Assembly: GCA_963971285.1 (NCBI GenBank)
Contig: OZ020254.1
Coordinates: 868,001 to 932,000, forward strand
Reading direction: 5' to 3'
DNA length: 64,000 nucleotides
DNA from: Astropecten irregularis
Lineage: Eukaryota; Echinodermata; Asteroidea; Paxillosida; Astropectinidae
Below, in pieces: positions 9,454 to 20,207 of the stretch. The first letter of the stretch is position 1. Each line of letters opens with the position of its first letter. Position numbers and translations under genes: made by a program. Under the pieces are notes generated by a model. That model saw nothing but the letters and a program-made list of their open reading frames with translations, searched no databases and had not been told where the DNA came from.

Positions 9454-12400
9454 GTAAGTTGCAACAAAGATGGCTAATGATTCCTTGATGAGTTCATCAA
9501 TATTCCATTGAACCAGGGGTCAATTTCACCAAACTCATCGTAACTGACTGTCAATCGTGAGGACATATGATACATTGCATCCCTACGTAGAAGGCAAAGG
9601 ATACAAAATATATGATCTATCGTAGGGCTTCATGAAATCGACCCCTCGTCTAGTTCGTTTCATAACCAAACAAATTCAAATGGATACCTGTTTAATATCA
9701 AAAACTATATTCCGCTCTGCATACCATCCTGTCAACTGTGTCAGCGCCTTTGGATTTAAAGTCAAACAATCCGAGATTGTGCCTGAATTGTTTTTTATAC
9801 ATTGCATATTTCCCTATCTCCAGACTTGGTCAGTTGCCCAACACCAGTGAGGCTGAACTCTGGCAGGCAAAGTACAGGTATGACTCTGCCTTCCATCCAG
9901 ACACTAAGGAGAAGATGATGTTGATCGGTCGGATGTCAGCCCAGGTGCCCATGAATATGAGCATCACCGGCTGCATGATGACATTCTACAGGTGGGATGT
10001 TCCTCCGGGAAAGCCTCTCTGTTATTACCTCTCCTCCCGAGATGCTGTCTGCTTCCTGTGTGCTCTCCTTTGATATGCCATCTTTAGACAGTTCGCAAAA
10101 ATCAATCAATCAATCAGTGGTAGCATGCGCAGCGGCAGCGCGTTGCCACATCTACCTTCAAGTGGTACTCCTTCGGTCTTCTGATAGCCATCCCCCAGGC
10201 AGCCATGCGACCCATCCCCATCCTAGCAAAATAACGATCCATCTGATGCAACCATGTGTCACGCAGACACCCTACCAAGTGAGTCCTACCAGTAGGTTCT
10301 CTTATAGAGAGATCTCGTCTGGCAGGATCACATGCGGGGAATCTAGCCACATGACCGTACAGTCTCATTTGACGCTCACATATCATGCATATCTTTTTAT
10401 GTATCACGTACGCAAAAATAACTTACTTAAAATATGGAACATATTTCATTTTCCACACAGCCTGTTGTTGGAAGATAATATCCCTAAAAAACTACGGTAT
10501 TAAAGTTACACTGTCACGTCTACTAGGCAATATGTGATTGAATACCCGGTGATGAGTGTTGGAAGTCTACAAACCGAACATCAATCACACATTATCCCAT
10601 CTTTTTAATCATTGTGACTACCTATTTATTAGTCCTTAGTCTTTTTCCCCTCTGTGGATATTTTGTCCCCTAATGCAGGACCACTCCGGCCGTTTTGTTT
10701 TGGCAGTGGTTCAACCAGTCCTTCAATGCAGTGGTCAACTACACCAATAGGAGTGGTGACCATCCTATACCCAACAGGTCAGATCTATATGAAATGTACA
10801 TGATGATGTGTATGTAGGGCTGGAGCTCTGTTAGGGAAGATTCTCCCATGGATGACTGAAGGGCGCTTCTGCCAGTGAAACTGAAACTAGTGCTGGAATT
10901 TTTATCTGGTTATAGACTAAAGGTAGTATCATACTTTGGTAAGAGAGCAAAACAGAAATGTTCACAGATTTACGTTTAACTACATGTTAGGAAGATGGTG
11001 GTGGTAGAAACATACCGTTAAATTGTCCGCCTGAAATGGTGTATTTATCCAGAAATTAGTAAAACAACGACCGAAAATCTTTTTGATCTTTTAAAAGATC
11101 AAAAATAAAAGAGAAAACACTTAAGAAATACTGTGGCAGTTTTTCGCTGTTTTTTCTCAAAAAGTGGGCAACGTATGGGACTGAAATTTTCACAGATTAC
11201 TTTTACTGTATCTTCCTTGATATTTTTGGCCACGGATCTGTATTTCTTTTACAAAAACCAAAGTATGATACTACCTTTAACCGACCTGGATTTAATTATC
11301 CAGTTACAAATTTCCACAAGCCATTAAGCAAAACTGAAAGGAAAAAAACAACCCAAAAGTGTAAACTGTAGAACACATATCAGTCAGCTATTTTGTTCAT
11401 TTTGCCAAGTAGAAACACACTTTCCACATACTTGATCTAAAAAAAAATTGTATGTACATTGTACGTACTTGATCTAAATGCTTGATCTAGAAAGTAACAT
11501 CGTAAAAAGCCTTAGAACATCAGTAAATATCAATAAATAATGTCAATACCATGCTTTTATTCAGGCCATATTCTTCTACACTGAGCACGCACGATGAAGT
11601 TGATTATATAGGTTAACTGTTAACCTGATTTTTTTTGCAATCAGCAACCAGATAAGAAATTACCAAATTTTGCCCAGCACTAACGGAAGTGTATACTTGA
11701 AACATTGGGAGGGGCAGGAAGGTAGTGACATGGTACAGCAAGGCAATGCAGTGACCTGGGTCACTATTGAGACAATAATTGGATTATTGGAATGTCAAGG
11801 TAGTGAACAGAGACACCGTGGCAATGGCCAGGTGGTCCCATGCCACTCATTGAGGGCACCAAGGAAATTATCAGGGGCAACATGGCAGTGACTAGGGTCA
11901 ACAAGGGGCATCAAACCAATGACCAGGAACACCAAAGCGATTACCTCTAGTCATTGCCTTTGTGCCCTAGTTGTTGCCTTGGTGCCTCTGGCCATTGCCT
12001 TCAGTTGGTGCTTTGGGCAATTGCCTTGGTGCCCTTGGTCATTGGCTTGGTGCCCCTGGCCATTGCCTTCGTGTCCCTGGTCATTGCCTTGATGCCCCTG
12101 GTCATTGCCTTGGTCCCTCTAGTCATTGCCTCAGTGCCCATGGTCATTGCCTTTTGCCCATGGTCAGTGCTAGTGGGGTTTCAATTTGGTGTATAATAAT
12201 TTGCACATGTTTTAACCCATTCGATGATTTTACACATATGAAGAATACATGATAATATAACCATGGCAATTGTTTTGACTATTCATATTTCAGTCAGCTC
12301 GGTATGTCTTACGTTCTTGCAACGACTGGTGCCGTGACAACAGCTGTGGGTCTAAATAGTGTCGTCAAGGTAAGAAGTCAAGACTGGTACCCATTTAAAT

Positions 12401-15400
12401 TGACTAAAGCCTTTTCATACCACTATCTGCTTTTCGATCTGTGTTGAAACCAACCTGGTTCTGCTCCGGTTCAGCCGGGCAAGTTTTTTAACCGAATCGA
12501 AAAGACACAACGTTCACACTACATTTTTTGTGAACTGGTTCACCGAACACCACTCCACACTCCAGTCAATTTTTCTTCTTTGTTCATGTTTCAATGACTC
12601 AATATTTACTTGTTATACCAAAATAACTTCAGAAAGCGCCAGCGATAGTGGGACGGTTTGTACCCTTCTTTGCCGTGGCAGCAGCTAACTGTATCAACAT
12701 CCCTATGATGAGGAAGAGAGAGCTAAGTCATGGCATTCCTGTGATGGATGAAGAGGGGAACCGTCTAGGAGATTCTAAGGTAGCTGCTCGTAAAGCCATC
12801 TCTCAAGTCGTATTCTCCAGGATATGTATGGCCATACCTGGCATGAGTAAGTCCAATTTTATTTACTTTCATGTATTCTTAAATATTTTTTTACATGATT
12901 TATGTTTTTGGTAAGTTTAATTTGTTGTCCTAATTTTTCTTCTGACCATGAGGCTGATATGATATTGGATCAAGCGGATTTGACGAAATTAAAAAAATCT
13001 GAATTTTGGGGAGCTTGCGGTTTGAGCATGTTGAGAGAAAAATCATCCAAAAAGACTCTCTTTCTGTGTTCAGTGTGAGATAATTATGTTTTTTCATGTC
13101 AAGTAATTTAAGGATAGTTCTAACAAATAAAGGGAGGTTTGTTGAGTGTTGAACATCCTCTTTAAGCAAATAGGAGTAAGTGTGTGAAGCTAAAGTAATT
13201 TTGTTCTTTGTTGTGAAGGTATACCACCATTGATCATGAACCAGCTGGACAAGGGAGCCTTCTTGAAACGATATCCAGTCATGAATGCACCGATTCAAGT
13301 CGCCCTGGTTGGAATATTGTGAGTATCTCAGCAGATCTCAATTTCATAGAGCTGCTTAAGCACCAAAATTTGCTTAAGCATGTAAAGTCTTCCTTGATCA
13401 AACAGGATTACCAACCAAATTTTCATGCGATGTTTAGTGCTTTTGACTTGTACTCAGCCATTGTTTGCTGAGCATAACATTCACAAGGAGTTTTGGCTGG
13501 CATACTGATTTTATTTACCAAGGCTTTTGGTGCTTACGCAAAGTTTGGTGCTTAAGCAGCTCTATGAAATTGGTCCCATTCTGCGCTTATGATTATAATT
13601 CTTCACTTACGGAGCTAGCGTCAAATTCTACGGCAGCAAGTAAGTGAGAATGCCTTCTTACGCAAACTACGCACGCGCACAACTGAAAATATCTTTCTTA
13701 TCCATGAAGTAGGATTTCATAAACACAGAATTTTCTGCTTCCGTTAGCAGCCAATTCTACGCTCTTGGTAAGCACAACCATGAAATTGGACCCTGATATT
13801 GCATATGCCGTCGTAATTGGATACATCGGCCACTACCTAGTACCAGCAGGTGTTGCCACTAGAAGTGCCGGCGTGCTCGTTGTGTCGGAAAAGTGAAACA
13901 TGCTGGTAGTGCCGGATTACCAAGGCGACAACAAATTACCTTCTGGTATTGATCAGGCACAGTTAATGAGAAAATGTAGACTTTATTACGACCTGGGGAC
14001 CAAATTCAAGAGCAATTTGAAATATAAGCCTTTCTCAAATGACGTCACTTCCTAGGAATTGCCATTTGCATCAGCATTTTGAGTGTCAAGTGTACAGGAT
14101 GTACATTAGCTGCACTGTATTTCACAATATTTTCAATCAACATATGGACACATTTAGCACATTTTGCTTACCATCCCCATACTCATTTGATAGCTAAGAA
14201 TATGCAGTTGTCATTTTCCTACAAAACTGATGTACTACGAGAGAGATGTTTGCCCAAAAATTAAGCCGGGTACCGGTCAATGGCATTGTAATAGTGTATG
14301 AAATTTTGGCCGGTGCCCTTAGTTTGCTGTTGAAAATTTTTTTGGCCTTGGCCAATGTGTGAACTTGGCAGGGGACCAAGAAATTTAAGCATGCTTCTTG
14401 GAGGGGTAACCGTTATATGATTAAAAGTTTTTTCATTTGTGTGATTTATTTCTGATACAGGCTGATCTTTGCAACGCCCATGTGTTGTGCACTCTTTCCC
14501 CAAAAGAGGTAAGGAATGTAACTGTTTAATTCTGTCAAGTTCAGGGAATATAATGGTGGGCAGCCGTGTCAGTCAGATAACAACATAAAATAAAGAAATA
14601 CAAGTAGCACTTTATTGAATAACTAGAGTTTAAAATGTGCATGAACTTTCGTAGCTACAGTGGCGGATCTACGGGGGGGGGGGGTTATGGGGTTTAAACC
14701 GCACACCTACCCCCACCCGCCCTCGCAGTGCCTGGCTACAAAACTCCACTCCGGGTAAACCCCCCCCCCCCCCCCTTACCAAAAAGTTAGATCCGCCACT
14801 GAGCTACAACAACTTCATCACATGCAAGTTCACGGAAGTAAGGCATGGGACCTGTGATAACAAGTTTTGGAGTTTATGGCAGTGCACTATAACGAACACC
14901 GCTATACCGAGCATTTGGCTTTACCAAATTTCATCCTTCATCCAATTTGTGTGTACATATTTGTGGCATGCTGAACATTGTTCACTATAACAAACAGTTT
15001 CTGTGCATTCTGACGTGTTCGTTATAGTGGCGTTCCACTCTAGTTGAATTTATAGTACACATGGTCATTTTGAAAGTTAGTGACAATTTCTGATCCTGTC
15101 AAAATCAAATTGATTTAATGAAAGGTACATTGTCCTCAGTGCTATTATTGAAATTGGTATTAAGGCAATTTGTATGAATGATTGACTGAACCAGGACATG
15201 ATTCCAAGACCACATGAATGGCATCGGTGTTGCCTTCCCAACCACATGATAGAATCCTTCCTAATGGTCGTAACTACCCTTGGTTAAGTAGGATTTGAAG
15301 CTTTGCATGGTAGAAGTAACGTAAGAAAGTAAGATTTGCTGAGGCACCATGTATAAACTCTTTACTCTGCTGAGGACGGCCAGAGTACACTGGCCGAGGA

Positions 15401-15701
15401 CGGCCAGAGTACACTGGCCGGAACGTCAAGATTAAACTTCTCACCGGTTCTTTTCAGAACCACACTTCTAAAAAAGTGTTTATACATGGTGTCTCCGCAA
15501 ACCTTTCTCCCTTATCCTTGGTAAATGTTTGGCGGTGAGTCTGTGAAATTCCGAGAACTGCAGTCATTAAAGTAATGTTGGATCCAATTCTTCTTCATCT
15601 ACAGTTCCATTCCCTCCAACCTTTTAGAGCCAGAGCTACAGGAAGCCATCAAGCAAAGAGGAGGAAGTATAGACAGAGTCTACTTCAATAAGGGTTTGTG
15701 A
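9281..15701 (+). CDS. SFXN1: Sideroflexin-1/3-like mitochondrial amino-acid transporter, complete
   Basis: Inner-mitochondrial-membrane carrier of the sideroflexin/tricarboxylate carrier family; SFXN1 and its close paralogues import serine for one-carbon metabolism. Eight coding exons: 9281-9453, 9824-9991, 10679-10777, 12294-12369, 12633-12846, 13219-13318, 14461-14508, 15605-15701. All phases close, total 975 nt and 324 aa, against about 322 for human SFXN1. Family blocks in order: [19 protein letters not shown] near the N-terminus, [20 protein letters not shown] (HPDT motif), [46 protein letters not shown] and the C-terminal VYFNKGL. The central half carries several hydrophobic segments. 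The start is the first ATG after an acceptor at 9273/9274, giving [20 protein letters not shown]. Paralogue assignment (1 or 3) cannot be settled here. The 5' UTR exon is not identified. Confidence 0.96.
9516..9646. repeat. Fold-back element family A, copy 3
   Basis: GGGGTCAATTTCACCAAACT at the left, GGGCTTCATGAAATCGACCC at the right. TIRs and interior match the copies at 995 and 47687. It lies in SFXN intron 1. Confidence 0.8.
9824..9991 (+). CDS. SFXN1: SFXN exon 2
   Basis: Acceptor TATCTCCAG, donor TACAG/GTGGGA. Encodes [18 protein letters not shown], the HPDT motif and [18 protein letters not shown]. Confidence 0.95.
10114..10407 (-). pseudogene. Non-LTR retrotransposon ORF2 C-terminal tail
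   Basis: The minus-strand frame reads [20 protein letters not shown], then [20 protein letters not shown] and [17 protein letters not shown]. The RxLRLYGHVxR...W...MDR...AW layout is the usual tail after the reverse transcriptase domain in several LINE lineages. No upstream RT domain is present, so this is a 5'-truncated insertion. It lies antisense inside SFXN intron 2 (9992-10678). Confidence 0.7.
10679..10777 (+). CDS. SFXN1: SFXN exon 3
   Basis: Acceptor CCCTAATGCAG, donor AACAG/GTCAGA. Encodes [19 protein letters not shown] and [13 protein letters not shown], almost identical to the vertebrate block. Confidence 0.95.
10918..11280. repeat. TTAA-type MITE family C, copy 1
   Basis: Left end AAAGGTAGTATCATACTTTG and right end CAAAGTATGATACTACCTTT are perfect inverted repeats of about 20 bp. 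The interior has GGTGGTGGTAGAAACATACC and AAGTGGGCAACGTATGGGAC. Four more copies lie at 21575, 22229, 22939 and 25248. It sits in SFXN intron 3. Confidence 0.88.
11738..12172. repeat. Inverted minisatellite in SFXN intron 3
   Basis: The right arm (about 11947-12172) holds about ten units of the form CTGGTCATTGCCTTGGTGCC. The left arm (about 11738-11945) holds degenerate units in the opposite sense, such as GACCAGGAACACCAAAGCG and GGGCACCAAGGAAATTATC. Open frames in the right arm follow from the unit length and are not conserved proteins. Confidence 0.8.
12294..12369 (+). CDS. SFXN1: SFXN exon 4
   Basis: Acceptor CATATTTCAG, donor AAG/GTAAGA. Encodes [20 protein letters not shown] and LNSVVK, a hydrophobic membrane segment. 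Confidence 0.93.
12633..12846 (+). CDS. SFXN1: SFXN exon 5
   Basis: Acceptor AATAACTTCAG, donor ATGA/GTAAGT. Encodes [40 protein letters not shown] and [11 protein letters not shown]. This is the most conserved part of the family. Confidence 0.96.
13219..13318 (+). CDS. SFXN1: SFXN exon 6
   Basis: Acceptor GTTGTGAAG, donor ATATT/GTGAGT. Encodes [20 protein letters not shown] and [13 protein letters not shown]. The acceptor has a weak pyrimidine tract, but reading frame and homology are decisive. Confidence 0.93.
13339..13576. repeat. MITE family B, copy 1
   Basis: CAATTTCATAGAGCTGCTTA at the left, AAGCAGCTCTATGAAATTGG at the right. The interior carries TCTTCCTTGATCAAACAGG and GCTGAGCATAACATTCACAA. 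It begins 20 bp after SFXN exon 6. Other copies lie at 19969, 25606, 43557 and 45536. Confidence 0.87.
14461..14508 (+). CDS. SFXN1: SFXN exon 7
   Basis: A 48-nt exon. Acceptor TTCTGATACAG, donor AAAGAG/GTAAGG. Encodes [17 protein letters not shown], matching the vertebrate FATPLCCALFPQ block. Confidence 0.93.
14651..14807. repeat. Fold-back element with GTGGCGGATCT ends and poly-G/poly-C arms
   Basis: GTAGCTACAGTGGCGGATCT at the left and its complement AGATCCGCCACTGAGCTAC at the right. A run of 12 G near 14673 faces about 15 C at 14760-14775, so the arms can continue to pair. A lone AGATCCGCCACT end recurs near 18542. Confidence 0.8.
14882..15042. repeat. Fold-back family F, copy 3
   Basis: GTGCACTATAACGAACACC at the left and TTCGTTATAGTGGCGTTCC at the right are inverted ends. 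The interior shares GAACATTGTTCACTATAAC with the copies at 1693 and 3981. It lies in the last SFXN intron. Confidence 0.75.
15342..15494. repeat. Fold-back family I, copy 1, with duplicated 25-mer
   Basis: GCACCATGTATAAACTCTTT at the left, AAAGTGTTTATACATGGTGT at the right. Inside, GAGGACGGCCAGAGTACACT GGCC is present twice in tandem. A half copy starts at 40421. Confidence 0.75.
15605..15701 (+). CDS. SFXN1: SFXN terminal coding exon
   Basis: Acceptor TCATCTACAG. Encodes [18 protein letters not shown] then [13 protein letters not shown] and TGA at 15699-15701. The ending is the conserved sideroflexin C-terminus. Confidence 0.95.
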
Positions 15702-16779
15702 TGTAGGAGTATTATTAACCGGTAAACCGTGTACAGTATGTCTAAGTAAAGGAGAGCTGCAAGTAAACCAGTTTAGTATTTCAATCGGAGGACAAATTAA
15801 TCATTAGTCATGCAGCAATAGCTGGAGCCAGTTTCAGTAACAGTACAAAACGCAGACATTTGGTTTTTTAGCACAGTATGAATTTGCTCAGGTTACCAGG
15901 CAAAGTACTGTGCGATATTTATGTGACTTGTAACCGGTTCCCCAAGTAACCTTTGTTCAGTTTGCCAAGCAACGTAAGTTGTTGAGCTATTTGCTTGAAA
16001 GCAGCTGTATCAAATGTGGCTCTGGTTCCCAAATTTGGACAATTTGTGTCATAACCTAACAAAGTCATCCTGCTTCGACAAACATTTTTAAATCAGACAA
16101 AAATGGAAATTGAATGTATATTTTTAAACAGTATAAATAATTGAATGAGATTTTAGGCCGCTTGTGGCACTACGTACAGATTGAGAAGCTTGACAGTATT
16201 ATCATGTAACAATCCTCTTTGGTTATCTGTGATTCTGAGCCCATGAACCCACAACCTCCTGCTTACTAGTGCAGGGGAACATTGCTTGAATTGTGAAGAT
16301 ATTATTACCGGTTCTTTTTCCCACCACTGATTGCAAAACAAAATTTCAGACTTTTCAGTTTCTTAATCATGTTCTAATTTGTCTTGTTTTTAAATTGGTG
16401 CGTGTGCTACTTTCAGGTGTTTGTTTCTGCGCACATTAGGATCTTATCTTCAGGGTTTGTTAGGTTGTACTATATTTTAAGTATTGATGATATAACAGAA
16501 TGCTTCGAGACATGTGGACACTGTTGAATTTTTAGACCACCATTTTTATTTTTACTTTTAAAACATGAATTTGTGTCTTTTGAGTTTTCTTCTGTTTATG
16601 AGATATGGATTCCGGGTATTTTCTTGTAAATTAAAATTACGAAACTCACTTTAGTGTAAAAAAATGGAGTCTTTTATTTTTGCTTTCAGGCTTTGCTTTC
16701 ATATGGTGACTGTATTTATGAATTGTATGTTAGTTTTTCTTCTGTGAGAGTCTGAACATCAGGGCACATTGAGAATCAT

Positions 16780-16985
16780 AATGGCTACGTTTGAGCGAGC
16801 TACTCGCGTTAACATGAGTATACTCCTGAGCGCTCGAACGGCTGGAGTACGACACTCGGGTCAGCGAGAGTATACTCTCCAGATATGGGGAGTATACTCC
16901 TGCACCGGAGAGTATTGCGCGCGCATCATGCTCGTGGTACCGGGAGTAACCGCTCGAACGCAGCCCAGGAGTCAGCAATGGAGGT
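16780..16985. other. CpG-rich patch with GAGTATACTC palindromes
   Basis: Three copies of the palindrome GAGTATACTC or a close variant (16816, 16868, 16890 region), two CGCTCGAACG motifs, and a run of CGCGCG near 16918. Composition differs sharply from the AT-rich surroundings. No coding homology recognised. Confidence 0.55.
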
Positions 16986-17148
16986 GTTAATTAAGACCAG
17001 AATGTGCTGAGCATGAACACGCCATGCTTGGTAAACAACACCAGCAACAAAATTGTGTTTGATTTTCCAACTTCCTTGGATTCTGTGAAGCAAAATCAAC
17101 ATCTTAGCGCTGGCTGAGAGCAATCTTGGATTTACACTCAGCCCACTT

Positions 17149-19017
17149 ATTGGCTCGTATTCATAAAAACTAGCAGGTGCCTCCAAGTAAATACTTCTAG
17201 TAAGTACTTTTTTCTCTATTAAAGTATTTAGCATAAGGTGAAGCTTATACTTGATTCCATATTCATAAAACGAGCATTTGGTACAGAATGCTAGACTTAC
17301 AAACTTCAAGGTAATGCTTTGTGGTTTTGTGGTTAAGTACCTATTCAATTGCCAGTGGAATACAGATTGGTTTGATGTTAATGGGATTACATGAACAATT
17401 TGAGAGAAGAAACCATTGTCAGAGGATAGCAACTGTTTGGCTCTGTGCAGGCGAACAGTTAGGAACTACTACCATACTGGGGGAACTACCACACTGGGGG
17501 AACTACCGGGGTGCACTACTTCATACTGGGGGAACTACTAGGGGGCACTACTCCATACTGGGGGAACTACCGGGGGGCACTACTTCATACTGGGGGAACT
17601 ACCGGGGGGGCACTACTTCATACTGGGGAACTACCGGGGGGCACTACTTCATACTGGGGGACTACTAGGGGAACTACCGGGGGCACTACTTCATACTGGG
17701 GAACTACTAGGGGGCACTACTCCATACTGGGGGAACTACCGGGGGCACTACTTCATACTGGGGGAACTACTGGGAGAACTACTAGGGGGCACTACTTCAT
17801 ACTGGGGGACTACTAGGGGAACTACCGGGGGCACTACTTCATACTGGGGGACTACTAGGGGAACTACCGGGGGCACTACTTCATACTGGGGGAACTACTA
17901 GGGGGCACTACTTCATACTGGGGGAACTACTAGGGGGCACTACTCCAAACTGGGGGAACTACCGGGGGGCACTACTTCATACTGGGGGAACTACTAGGGG
18001 GCACTACTCCATACTGGGGGAACTACCGGGGGGCACTACTTCATACTGGGGGAACTACTGGGGGAAATACCGGGGGGCACTACTTCATACTGGGGGAACT
18101 ACTAGGGGGCACTACTCCATACTAGGGGAACTACTAGGGGGCACTACTCCATACTGGGGGAACTACTAGGGGAACTACCATACTGGATGAGTCCGAACAG
18201 TTAGGGCAGATTTAGCCTTCAGAAAACAGGGGGGTTGGAAAGCAAAAAGTGTAATTTTGATGAAATCAAGTCCTAAACTGAGTCGCAATCTGAAAAACTT
18301 ATCGAGAGACGTGTCATGGCTAGAGCACATCAAATTCTTCGTTTACAGAACAGAATATTTTTTTTCGAGATTTTTCTCCAATTATAGGGCATAAAACATG
18401 AAAACATTCAAATCACATGCAGGTATGAAAATGGTTTTAAAATGACCAGAATTTTAAAGGGTGCTCATTTTCGGTCTCCATTTATAATATGATAGTTACT
18501 AATAATACAAGGCCTGCGCTACACCCCGCAAAACCCTCTCTAGATCCGCCACTTGAACCATTCCTCACTGAGGTAACATCGGGCAGCATGTCGGACGAAG
18601 ATGTTACGGGTAGCTAGCCAGTCCACATTTTCTTCGCCAAAATGATAAAAACGCATGAAGTACGATGGCCAATACAACTGCCTGACATTTTCCTCCCTGC
18701 ACCTTCCACAAGTTCAATGTAGCCAGCCACGCCAAGCACAAGTAATCACAAAGACGTTCAAGCCTGGTCTGGAGCAACCTTAGAATTTTCCAAGGATATG
18801 CTTGTAGTTTATGCTTAATATTACTCTTTATGAATATGTTTAGAAGGAGATGCTTCTACTTTTAGTATTTGCTCGATGTCTTGAAGGAGATATTTTTACC
18901 TGAAGCATATGCTTAAAAGTATAACCAAACCCTTCCCTTTTTATGAATATGGTGCATGCTAAATACTTGAAAAGTGAAGTAAAAGCATATGCTACGTTTT
19001 TATGAATACCAGCCATT
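17149..19017. repeat. Inverted-repeat-bounded segment carrying a minisatellite
   Basis: TTGGCTCGTATTCATAAAAA at 17150 is mirrored at 18995-19015, whose complement reads ATGGCTGGTATTCATAAAAA. Inner CCATATTCATAAAA motifs are also mirrored near 17257 and 18940. Between the arms lie the 34-bp minisatellite (17462-18186) and unique DNA. It may be one large non-autonomous element or two independent insertions of one small element. Confidence 0.5.
17462..18186. repeat. G-rich minisatellite, about 34-bp unit
   Basis: About 21 tandem units alternate two forms, GGGGGAACTACCGGGGGGC followed by ACTACTTCATACTG, and GGGGGAACTACTAGGGGGC followed by ACTACTCCATACTG. Both plus-strand frames stay open for 100 or more codons, but only as a by-product of the repeat. 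GGGG runs every 15-18 bp give it G-quadruplex potential. Confidence 0.92.
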
Positions 19018-19856
19018 ATCAGAATCTTATAGATATTGTTCCAAGCAAGTTTGTTTTGGTGCTCAATATGTAACTGGACACTAGTTGTCAATGTTCAAAG
19101 CTGAAGTTTAAGTAATGAGCCGTAGGGATACTGCACTGTGCTAATGAATTGTATTGGATTGAAGGCAGATTCTATCCAAGAATACCCATGTACTGTACTC
19201 AAGATTTTAGTTCAATCATTCCAAATCTTTTAAAATTTGGGAAGGCTTGAGACTTGCTGGTGCCCAGGCCATTGTAATGTTGCCTTGGGCATGATGGTGG
19301 CCCAAATTGGCTCAAGTCCCGAAGTAAGTCCAATACGAATACTGCACCTTGTAAATTGACGAATATTCTTAGCCCAAACCACCCGAGACATATTTGTGGG
19401 CAAATTATGGATGTTTCATTTATCATCAGGCCCCCTACCCTGAAGCTCTTTAAAAGCTCAGACAATACAAACAATGATGCGTGTTATTTACTCAAACAAA
19501 GTGTGTGCTTGTCACATGCATGTTTACTCGGATGTTTATCTTGAATTTGTAACATTTGTTGGACTCGGGGCTTGTAGACTAGCTTTTGGGGGGAACGTGT
19601 CGGCCCTACGTGCCAGCTGGCAGGAATGGGTAGTTATGACACTGTTTGGAGTTACCAATTGACTGTTACAAATGAATGACATATGTCAATATGGTTCACC
19701 CTTGGATAGAGATGCACATGTTTTTAAACTGGCTTCTGTGCACTGGACCAACTGTATTTCATTTGTGCGAGAATCTATGCAAGCATTATACTCTTAATGG
19801 GCGTGTGTTTAGACTTGGCATGTCCTTGCATGACATCCTGAGTGGAAGGTCACCAG

Positions 19857-19922
19857 AGGTTGATTTCACGAAGTCCTACGATTTATAGTGAGTTACGATG
19901 AGTTTGGTGAAATTGATCCCTG
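19857..19922. repeat. Fold-back family A, short deletion copy
   Basis: Only the two ends remain, GGTTGATTTCACGAAGTCC and GAGTTTGGTGAAATTGATCC, joined through CTACGATTTATAGTGAGTTA. This looks like an internal deletion derivative. Confidence 0.7.
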
Positions 19923-19968
19923 GTGTCACCATAGCTATTGTTTGGGATGGTGAGCAGCCATGGGCCAT

Positions 19969-20207
19969 GCCAATTTCATAGAGCTGCTTAAACACAAAAT
20001 GTGCTTAAGCATGAAAAGTCTTCCTTGATCAAACAGGATTGCCAACTAAATTTTCTTGTGATGTTCACTGCTTTTGGCTTGTATTCAGCCATTGTTTGCT
20101 GAGCATAACATTCACAAGGAGTTTTGGTTGGCATACTAATTTTATTTACCAAGGTTTTTATGGTGCATAAGCAAACTTTGATGCTTAAGCAGCTCTATGA
20201 AATTGGC
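19969..20207. repeat. MITE family B, copy 2
   Basis: GCCAATTTCATAGAGCTGC at the left, AGCAGCTCTATGAAATTGGC at the right, interior nearly identical to the copy at 13339. Confidence 0.88.

Noticed and set aside
10800..10860. Possible C/D box snoRNA in SFXN intron 3 (ATGATGA ... CTGA)
   Set aside because: C-like and D-like boxes are present about 50 nt apart, but the flanks do not pair and no C'/D' pair is visible. Such short motifs are common by chance.
11954..12252. Overlapping 80- and 93-codon hydrophobic repeat frames
   Set aside because: Generated by the intronic CTGGTCATTGCC minisatellite inside the well-supported sideroflexin gene. Not coding.
17321..17816. Open plus-strand frames of 101-115 codons with GTTSYWG/GALLHTG repeats
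   Set aside because: They run through the 34-bp minisatellite in two frames at once and the repeat accounts for the lack of stops. No start context, splice signals or conservation.
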